Source: Tritrichomonas musculus (lineage: Eukaryota > Parabasalia > Tritrichomonadida > Tritrichomonadidae). Taken from it: a stretch of DNA of 22,284 nucleotides. Location of the stretch: the NCBI GenBank assembly GCA_039105265.1, contig JAPFFF010000460.1, positions 1 to 22,284 on the forward strand, given 5' to 3'. The notes under the pieces are model-generated. The model made no database searches. It worked only from the letters and a program-made list of their open reading frames with translations, and was not told the DNA's origin. The translations under genes and the position numbers were made by a program. Positions 7,801 to 15,328 of this stretch are shown here, piece by piece (the first letter of the stretch is position 1; each line of letters opens with the position of its first letter).

Positions 7801-10800
7801 ATGCTAAAAGAAGATGTTCATCAGGATGTCAATGACACTAAACAAATAAGTCGATCTATTATCGCTGACAAACAAATTCAAAAATATATTTCCGACAAAA
7901 AGGAACTTTATAATAATTTTATAATATTTTTAGATTCTTATGACAATGAGAACAATTTCGCAAAACTCGTTGAAATTATAAATAAACAAACATATGATCA
8001 TCAAAAGTTCATACAATTCCTCCAATTAATTAATAATATTTCAATATATCATTATCATCCTGATTTTTTCCAAAAAATTTTCCAAATCATAGAATATTAC
8101 AAAGATAAAATCAAGCAGACATTTTCAAATGTAGAAATTTTTGATATATTTCAAAACAGCAAAAAAAATCTCCTTTTTCTTTTTGAAAATCAAATAATCA
8201 GTTTTGATGAAGCCATTTATCATAAAATTATTTCAAAAAGTGACAGAGGCATATACGGTTATGGTCACTTTTTCTATCTAGAAATTAAAAAATTCGCTAA
8301 TAAAGAAATCACCGAACTTTTTGAAAATGACCTTTTAAAATTGAATCCAAAAATTTTTGAGGAATTTGACCAAAACCGTCATAAAGGCGAAAATGATTCT
8401 TACATTTGTTCTTTGATTCGCAATGACTCAGTTAAAGAATTTGTATCATATGTTAACAGAACAAATCTTTCATTAAAGAGTGAAGTCAAGTTTTCAATTT
8501 TTGAGACTCATCAATTCTTGATTGAAAACAACCCAACTCTAATTGAATATTCTGTTTTTTTTGCTTCATTTAAAATTTTTAATTACTTAAGTACGAAAGT
8601 TGAAATGAATCCATCTTTGTGGCTTTATGCAATACATTCAAAAAATATAAGAATGATTCATCTACTTGAATCACATTGTGTTATGCCTCCTAACAATGAT
8701 TTTGAAATCTGTTTGATTGAATCAATAAAATGTCATCATAATGAAATCTTTGATTATATAGAAAACAACTTGATACAGCATACAGAAGAAGAAAAAAGAA
8801 GTGATGAATTATTCACTAGTGTTTTTCAGTATCAGAACTACGAAAAATTTGTTTCAAACATTGAAAATGATGATGATTTTTTCTTCTCATCTTTTTATAT
8901 TGATGATACGTTGGTAAAACTTTTCATTGAAAAGAAAGAAGAAGATATTAAAGAGTCTATAATAGCAAATGATTATACAATACAAAAAGCAGCTGAAGAA
9001 AATGAAATTAAAGTCATGTATTATTTATTGATGAATGAAAATAGTATTCAATCTAATTTTTTCGAAAAAAACGATAAAATAAAGAGAATAGTCATACCTC
9101 ATTCAGTAACAGTAATTGAAGATTCTGCATTCAAAGAATGTTCATCATTGGCACAAATATCGATTCCTTCTTCTGTTACCTCAATTGGAAGGCATGCTTT
9201 TAAAAAGTGTTCGTCATTGACACACATCATAATTCCTTCATCAGTAACAGTGATTGAAGATTTTACATTTAATGAATGTATATCATTGAAGCAAATCATA
9301 ATTCCTTCTTCAATAACTTCAATTAATAATTGTGCTTTTAGTAAATGCGTATTATTGAGACATATCATGATTCCTTTTTCTGTAACTTCAATTGGAATGG
9401 CTTCTTTCGAAGGATGTCGATCATTGGTAGAAATAAATCTCCCACCTTTTTTAACTTCAATTGAGAATTTAACTTTTAGTGTTTGCATATCGTTGAATCA
9501 TATTGTGATTCCTTTTTCAGTGACTTCAATTAAAAAAAGTTCTTTCCTTGGATGCCATTCTTTGAAACAAATAATAATTCCTTCGTCTGTAACATCTATT
9601 GATGAAAGCGCATTTACTTATTGCATGGCATTGAAGCAAGTTACAATTCCTTCTTCTGTAACTTTAATTGGAGATGATGCTTTTCATTCTTGTCAATCAT
9701 TAGCACAGGTATTTATTCCTTCTTCTGTAATTGATTTCGGCAACTGTGTTTTCATTGATTGTATAAGTCTGGTACAAATCGAATTTGAAAATCCTTCATC
9801 AATACGATCGATTAATTATAATACTTTTTCATATTGTATTTCATTAAAACAAATTATAATTCCTTCTTCTGTGCACATCATTGGATGTGGAGCGTTCAGT
9901 GAATGTTTTTCGTTGACTCAAGTAACATTTGAAGATCCATCTTCTGTAAATTCAATTGAAGCAAATGCATTTGATCAATGTAAAGCATTGACAGCAATAT
10001 CTATTCCTTCTTCTGTAACGACGATCAAAGGAGAGGCTTTTAAAGGATGTCTGGCATTGCAACAAATATCGATTCCTTCATCAGTTACATCTTTTGGTAA
10101 TTTTATATTTAATGGTGTTAGTTCGCTTGTTATTTCTGGTAGTATTAACAAAATACCAAGAAGATTATTTAGGCGGAATCAATCGTTGACACAAATTACA
10201 ATTCCATCATCAATAACAATAATTGAAGATCATGTTTTTGAACTATGTACATCATTAAAAAAAATAATATTTGAATCACCTTCTTCTTTAACTATTATTG
10301 GACACAATGCATTTGATGGATGTAATTTGTTGAAAGACATAATAATTCCTTCTTCTGTAAAAAATATTGAATCTTGTTCTTTTTCTAATTGTTCATCATT
10401 AACACAAATGGAAATACCTCCTTGTGTTACTGATATTGAAAATAATACTTTCATTGGATGCACATCATTGACACAAATAACGATTCCTCCTTCTGTAACT
10501 TCAATTAAAAATAGCGCATTCTCTAATTGTTCATCCTTGAAACAAGTTGTGATTCCATCTTCTGTAACTTTGATTGGTAATAATGCATTCAGTTGCTGTT
10601 CTTCATTGGAACAAATAGCAATTCCTTCGTCAGTTACTTCAATTGGAAGTTGTGTGTTCAATTTTTGTTCATCATTGACACAAATAACTTTTGAAAGTCC
10701 TTCATCCATTCAATTGATTGAAAAAGGCTCTTTTAATGCTTGCACATCGTTGGCACATATAGACATTCCTCCTTCTGTAACATCTATTGGAGATTATGCA

Positions 10801-11139
10801 TTTGATGGATGTTCTTTATTAGCACAAGTAACAATCTCTTCTTCTGTTATTTCAATTGGAAATTATGCTTTCTCTGCATGCACATCATTGACGAATATCG
10901 ACATTCCTTCTTCTGTGACTTCTATTGGAGATTATGCATTTGATGGATGTTCTTTGTTGGATAATATAACTATCCCTCCTTCTGTAATTTCAATTGGTCA
11001 TTACTCATTCAATAATTGTTCATCATTGGCGAAAATAACAATGCCTTCTTCAGTAAAGCATTTTTATAAAGATGCTTTTCCACCAAACACAGAAATCATT
11101 GTAGAAGGATTGTTAAATAAAATTAAGTTTTTATTCTAA
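7801..11139 (+). CDS. Chimeric ankyrin-family (DUF3447-type) N-terminus with about 28 BspA-type LRRs
   Basis: An intact 1112-codon gene with an ATG at 7801. Residues about 25-180 are the helical domain that precedes ankyrin repeats in large trichomonad ankyrin families (QKYISDKKELYNNFIIFLD; IEYYKDKIKQTFSNVEIFD; SKKNLLFLFENQIISFDE). Residues about 195-345 are DUF3447-like (GENDSYICSLIRNDSVKEF; NPTLIEYSVFFASFKIFNYL; LWLYAIHSKNIRMIHLLE). Instead of ankyrin repeats, residues about 425-1100 hold about 28 LRRs of the 23-residue TpLRR type, with a few longer units (FENPSSI, FEDPSSV). No signal peptide or membrane segment is visible, so I infer a cytoplasmic protein. Several neighbouring LRRs are almost identical (VTSIGDYAFDGC twice), a sign of recent repeat conversion. 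The start lies 89 bp from the start of the divergent dead lipase, so the two may once have shared a promoter. Confidence 0.9.
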   Translation: MLKEDVHQDVNDTKQISRSIIADKQIQKYISDKKELYNNFIIFLDSYDNENNFAKLVEIINKQTYDHQKFIQFLQLINNISIYHYHPDFFQKIFQIIEYYKDKIKQTFSNVEIFDIFQNSKKNLLFLFENQIISFDEAIYHKIISKSDRGIYGYGHFFYLEIKKFANKEITELFENDLLKLNPKIFEEFDQNRHKGENDSYICSLIRNDSVKEFVSYVNRTNLSLKSEVKFSIFETHQFLIENNPTLIEYSVFFASFKIFNYLSTKVEMNPSLWLYAIHSKNIRMIHLLESHCVMPPNNDFEICLIESIKCHHNEIFDYIENNLIQHTEEEKRSDELFTSVFQYQNYEKFVSNIENDDDFFFSSFYIDDTLVKLFIEKKEEDIKESIIANDYTIQKAAEENEIKVMYYLLMNENSIQSNFFEKNDKIKRIVIPHSVTVIEDSAFKECSSLAQISIPSSVTSIGRHAFKKCSSLTHIIIPSSVTVIEDFTFNECISLKQIIIPSSITSINNCAFSKCVLLRHIMIPFSVTSIGMASFEGCRSLVEINLPPFLTSIENLTFSVCISLNHIVIPFSVTSIKKSSFLGCHSLKQIIIPSSVTSIDESAFTYCMALKQVTIPSSVTLIGDDAFHSCQSLAQVFIPSSVIDFGNCVFIDCISLVQIEFENPSSIRSINYNTFSYCISLKQIIIPSSVHIIGCGAFSECFSLTQVTFEDPSSVNSIEANAFDQCKALTAISIPSSVTTIKGEAFKGCLALQQISIPSSVTSFGNFIFNGVSSLVISGSINKIPRRLFRRNQSLTQITIPSSITIIEDHVFELCTSLKKIIFESPSSLTIIGHNAFDGCNLLKDIIIPSSVKNIESCSFSNCSSLTQMEIPPCVTDIENNTFIGCTSLTQITIPPSVTSIKNSAFSNCSSLKQVVIPSSVTLIGNNAFSCCSSLEQIAIPSSVTSIGSCVFNFCSSLTQITFESPSSIQLIEKGSFNACTSLAHIDIPPSVTSIGDYAFDGCSLLAQVTISSSVISIGNYAFSACTSLTNIDIPSSVTSIGDYAFDGCSLLDNITIPPSVISIGHYSFNNCSSLAKITMPSSVKHFYKDAFPPNTEIIVEGLLNKIKFLF

Positions 11140-11231
11140 TAATTTATCATTTTATTCGATTAATCACAGTATTTTATAATAAAGAAATAACCAACTCACT
11201 TTATTCAATAAAAATATCCTTCTACAATGAT
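11095..11231. repeat. Perfect 16-bp inverted repeat across the 3' end of the chimeric LRR gene
   Basis: ATCATTGTAGAAGGAT at 11095-11110, inside the last codons, is repeated exactly in inverse orientation at 11216-11231 in the 3' flank. The arms are 105 bp apart and enclose the stop codon. It could form a long-loop hairpin in the transcript or mark a local inverted duplication. Confidence 0.6.
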
Positions 11232-11439
11232 TTTTAAGTAAAAATTCATATTTCTATCTTTATCTTTACTCATATAGAATTATTTCAGATCATCACAAAT
11301 ATTTTCAAAATAAAATTTTAATCATGATTTTAAAATACAATAATCAATTTTAAAGCATTAAAGTGATTTAAATAACAATATTTTTTTTTTAATAATTATT
11401 AAATCATAAAATATCATTAATATCATTAAAAATTTAATT
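11140..11439. other. AT-rich spacer
   Basis: Apart from the right arm of the inverted repeat (11216-11231) and possible poly(A) signals (AATAAAG near 11178), I see nothing in this 300-bp stretch. Confidence 0.5.
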
Positions 11440-11579
11440 ACTGTCTCTATATGTGCCAACGATGTGCAAGTTTTTTATGAGTCAATCAAATGCCACCACA
11501 ACGACATTGCAAATTACTTCATAAACAACTTCTTACAAAATGATGAAGAAAATTCACAGGATGCAATCAACCAATGATG

Positions 11580-11705
11580 AACATATCTATCAATGAAATT
11601 TAAAACTATGTCTTTCAATAAAATTCAAAATCATATCTTTCAATTACATTCAAAATCATATCTTTCAATACTATTTAAAATCATATCTTTGAATGAAATT
11701 TTAAA
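11580..11705. repeat. 25-bp minisatellite, left array (about 5 units)
   Basis: Units share TCATATCTTTCAAT and TTCAAAA, and recur at 25-bp spacing (11631, 11656, 11681, with more diverged units to the left). The array lies between the DUF3447-like scrap and the first ankyrin scrap. Confidence 0.85.
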
Positions 11706-11834
11706 GTAATATATATTTATAAAACAGCATTATATTTGGCCGTTGAAAAAGAAAACATTGAAATTGTGAAACTTTTATTAACGAATGAGAAACTTGACAT
11801 CAATATTCTTAATATTTTTATTAATTTTTTATAA

Positions 11835-12256
11835 AATTCAAAATCATATCTTTGAATGAAATTTTAAATCATATCTTTCAATAAAATTCAAAATCATATC
11901 TTTTAATGATATTCATAATCATATCTTTCAATTTGATTTAAAATCATATCTTTCAATGAAATTCAAAATCATATCTTTTAATGATATTCATAATCATATC
12001 TTTCAATTTGATTTAAAATCATATCTTTCAATGAAATTCAAAATCATATCTTTTAATGATATTCATAATCATATCTTTCAATATAATTCAAATCATATCT
12101 TTCAATGAAATTCAAAATCATATCTTTTAATGATATTCAAAATCATATCTTTCAATATAATTCAAATCATATCTTTCAATGAAATTCAAAATCATATCTT
12201 TCAATTTGATTTAAAATCATATCTTTCAATGAAATTCAAAATCATATCTTTTAATA
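11835..12256. repeat. 25-bp minisatellite, right array (about 16-17 units) with three-unit higher-order pattern
   Basis: TCATATCTT begins at 11844, 11869, 11894, 11919, 11944, 11969, 11994, 12019, 12044, 12069, 12093, 12118, 12143, 12167, 12192, 12217 and 12242: steps of 25, twice 24. The second half of the unit alternates among three variants (AATGATATTCATAA, AATTTGATTTAAAA, AATGAAATTCAAAA). These cycle in order from 11894 to about 12060, giving a 75-bp higher-order repeat that varies further right. Confidence 0.9.
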
Positions 12257-12416
12257 CAAATAAACGAAAAACAGCATTGCAGTTGAAATAGGAAATCTTG
12301 AATTAATAAAACTTCTGCTTTAAAAGAAAGAGATTGACATTAATATTGAAGATACTCATGGGAAAAAACTAATCGACTATTCTGAAAATAATGAAATTAA
12401 GCAATTACTTTCATAA

Positions 12417-12560
12417 TGATTTTCTATTCATTTTAAAATAGCAATTAATAAATTAATTAATTAATTTTTCTTCATATTATTTATGAATAATAGTAATAAA
12501 CAAACAAATGACCTAAAATCTTCATTTTATGGATATTTACCGATCAAAAATACCGAATAC

Positions 12561-12604
<44 letters not shown>

Positions 12605-12810
12605 GATTACAAGATAATCATATCAGAATCAGTTGGATTCTAAAAATTTACTTCATCATTCTCTTTTTTTTTTTTTGATAAACTTTCATTTGTTTTATTC
12701 ATACTTATTAATTAATAAAATAAAAACTCAAATATAAATATAATGTTTTATTCATCAAATATATTCTACAAATAAACATAAACTTAAAGTTCATTTTCCA
12801 GACTGAAAGT
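12417..12810. other. AT-rich spacer
   Basis: This holds the 41-nt poly(A) tract at 12562-12602 and a short T-run near 12666-12677. No gene or conserved block is visible. Confidence 0.5.
12562..12602. repeat. 41-nt poly(A) tract
   Basis: An uninterrupted run of 41 A in spacer DNA. No retroposed gene body lies beside it, so it is probably a simple homopolymer expansion. Confidence 0.75.
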
Positions 12811-14244
12811 TTATGATTTAAGTTTATGCCCATCAATATCATCATCAATTTCATCAGAATCTTTGATAAATATACATTTTTCATTTATAGTTGGTTTGTA
12901 ATCTATAGATACTGCAATAGAAAAAATATCTTTTATAGCTTTTCTGAAAATAAATGGAGCAGAAGCCTGATTAACGTAACCAATTGCATACGAAGGAAAA
13001 GTAACATTCATAAATGCATTCAAAAACAGAGAACTAGGAATAATTTGTGCATTGGAATTAATTCCCAAATATTTCTTATCTATGTTGGAAGGAATTGATA
13101 TCATTAAAAGTGATGTGCATCCTTCGAAAGTATGATATCCAATTGAAGTTACGGATGATGGAATTTCAAATGTGATTTGTGTTAATGATGAACATTCATA
13201 GAAAGCACATTTTCCAATTTTTATTACAGAAGAAGGAATTGTGATTTGTGTTAATGATGAACATCCTCTGAAAGCATGACTTCCAATTGAAGTTACAGAA
13301 GAAGGAATTGTGATTTGTGTTAATGATAAACATCCTCTGAAAGCATCTTCTCCAATTGAAGTTATAGAAGATTGAATTTCAAATGTGATTTGTGTTAATG
13401 ATGAACATTCATAAAAAACATATTTTTCAATTGAAGTTACAGAAGAAGGAATTGTGATTTGTGTTAATGATGAACATTCATAAAAAGCAAAATTTCCAAT
13501 TGAAGTTACTGAAAAAGGAATTGTGATTTGTGTCAATGATGAACATCCTTCAAAAGCATCTTCTCCAATTGAAGTTACAGAAGAAGGAATTGTGATTTGT
13601 GTTAATGATGTACATCTTCTGAAAGTATAATTTCCAATTGAAGTTACAGAAGAAGGAATTGTGATTTGTGTTAATGATGTACATCTTCTGAAAGTATAAT
13701 TTCCAATTGAAGTTACAGAAGAAGGAATTGTGATTTGTGTTAATGATGAACATCCTTCAAAAGGATTACTTCCAATTTTTATTACAGAAGATGGAATTGT
13801 GATTTGTGTTAATGATGAACATCCTCTGAAAGCATCTTCTCCAATTGAAGTTACAGATGAAGGAATTACAAATGTGATTTGTGTTAATGATGAACATTCA
13901 TAAAAAGCAAAATTTCCAATTGAAGTTACAAAAGAAGGAATTGTGATTTGTGTCAATGATGAACATCCTTCAAAAGCATCTTCTCCAATTGAAGTTACAG
14001 AAGAAGGAATTGTGATTTGTGTTAATGATGAACATCCTCTGAAAGCATTATCTCCAATTGAAGTTACAGAAGATGGAATTGTGATTTGTGCTAATGATGA
14101 ACATCCTCTGAAAGCATTATCTCCAATTGAAGTTACAGAAGAAGGAATTGTGATTTGTGTTAATAATAAGCATCTAAAGAAAGCATATTTTCCAATTGAA
14201 GTTACTGAGGAAGGAATTATGATAATTTTATTTAAATAAAATAG
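12811..14244 (-). pseudogene. Start-less BspA-type LRR gene with highly homogenised repeats
   Basis: The frame is open from just after a stop at 14245-14247 to the TAA at 12811-12813. It has no ATG before or within the repeat block, the first Met being in LLMISIPSN near residue 385. It encodes 16 LRRs, many differing by one or two residues (CSSLTQITIPSSVTSIG). Residues 380-478 are a non-repeat C-terminus (FLNAFMNVTFPSYAIGYVNQ) with an acidic end (DSDEIDDDIDGHKLKS). There is no membrane segment. The stop overlaps TAAA. The repeat frame is unbroken and nearly identical at DNA level, so loss of the 5' part is recent. Alternatives are a distant 5' exon (no trichomonad 3' splice motif ACTAACACACAG seen) or a non-ATG start. 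Confidence 0.7.
13606..13743. repeat. Exact tandem duplication of one 69-bp LRR unit
   Basis: Two successive 69-bp units encoding VTSIGNYTFRRCTSLTQITI are identical at DNA level. A larger block (about 13471-13610) recurs almost unchanged 420 bp further on (about 13891-14030). Both show recent unequal exchange or conversion within the array. Confidence 0.8.
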
Positions 14245-15328
14245 CTATTTATCAAATAAAAAAAATTAGATTGTATGTATAAAAAAAGTTTGCATAAAAT
14301 ATGGTAAACCACTATTTCCAGCAAAATGGTTCATTTTGAAAATGAATAATGCTTAAAATAAATATTTTTCATTACTAATATATTATTCTTTTTTATTAGA
14401 ATAAATAATAAAATAATATTTTTAATTTCTTGTGTAAAATTGTCACAATATCAATTTGTAACAACGCCGAAGCAATGATTCAAAAAAAAACTTTACTCAT
14501 TGATTAGGTGCTTTTAATTTATAACATACAATAAACGATTTATACAGTTTTAATAATCACAAAGAAAATCCAAATTTCGAATTTATTAGCAATAATTAAT
14601 AATCATTTTGAATAAAAAACTGTTTGAATAACAATAAATAGTATGCAATTTTATTAGTTATATGCAAATAAAAATGTTTATATTATAATATTGATAAAAA
14701 TTAAGAGAATACAGATTACACCAAAGTATAATTAATATTAATTTATATAGCTGATCCAACTCTTATTTTGTATTAATATTTCAAACATATTCTATTATCG
14801 TTTTTTTCGTTTCTCGTTTGCATTTCTTATTATGATCATATTGTATTTTGTTTTCTAACTTTTCTTTGACATATGAATTAGCATAGTTATTGCATTAAAA
14901 AACAGTTTCTTAAAATAAAAAAGTTTAAAAAAATGGAAATTCCAGCCGTGAAAACAATAAAACTCTGAGATTCTACCAAAACATTTTATGGAGGCCAAAG
15001 TCCTCTGCAATTATATAAAAAAAATTTATTTTGTGATTAATATTGCCAATAATAATTGTAAATACAAAATAATATTAAAGTATATTTAAAAATTATTTCA
15101 TATAATTTATTTTATTAAGAGATATTTTAAAAATATGTTTTGATAGAAATCTTTCAAATTATAGTTTTTTATGAGATATAAAAATATACATATATTTAAG
15201 GATGATATTATATTTCCATAAAATTTCAGAAACAATGATTATTAATATATAAAAAAATTTCATTTCAAAAAATTATTCCTCTTAATTTCTCTCAAAATTT
15301 AAAACGATTTTAATAAAAATAATTTTAA
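14245..15328. other. AT-rich intergenic region without recognisable genes
   Basis: About 1.1 kb of AT-rich DNA. Neither strand has a frame with protein-like composition, and there is no LRR or ankyrin scrap. TCATTTC at 15260-15266 fits the trichomonad initiator pattern (TCA-Y-W) but lies 67 bases from the ATG at 15329, further than the usual short leaders. Confidence 0.5.

Larger units (their letters stand above)
11440..12416 (+). pseudogene. Broken DUF3447/ankyrin-repeat gene interrupted by minisatellite DNA
   Basis: Three coding scraps survive in the order expected for the family. 11440-11577 reads VFYESIKCHHNDIANYFINN, closely matching CLIESIKCHHNEIFDYIENN of the chimeric gene upstream. 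11721-11834 reads KTALYLAVEKENIEIVKLLL, an ankyrin repeat. About 12266-12416 reads AVEIGNLELIKLLL, then a stop codon, then INIEDTHGKKLIDYSENNEI and a final stop: a terminal ankyrin repeat. The stretches between the scraps are 25-bp tandem repeats without a usable frame. There is no start, the N-terminal domain is missing, and each scrap is separated by stops or frame changes. It is a dead relative of the gene family that donated the N-terminus of the 7801-11139 protein. Confidence 0.75.

Noticed and set aside
9099-9488. Long minus-strand frame opposite the chimeric LRR gene (also 10230-10709)
   Set aside because: A shadow of the LRR repeats. The 69-bp period keeps the antisense frame open, and the product is a low-diversity echo (EVTEEGI) with no start context.
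11580-12256. CRISPR-like array
   Set aside because: The period is 25 bp with no unique spacers between units, in a eukaryotic ankyrin pseudogene. It is a minisatellite.
12562-12602. Poly(A) tail of a retroposed copy
   Set aside because: No gene body or target duplication adjoins it. The nearest ankyrin scrap ends about 145 bp before and shows no tail junction.
13943-14239. Plus-strand 98-codon frame
   Set aside because: Antisense shadow of the first LRRs of the minus-strand 12811-14244 array.
15260-15266. TCATTTC as initiator of the fusion gene
   Set aside because: It fits the motif but lies 67 bases from the ATG, beyond typical trichomonad leaders, so it was not listed as a feature.
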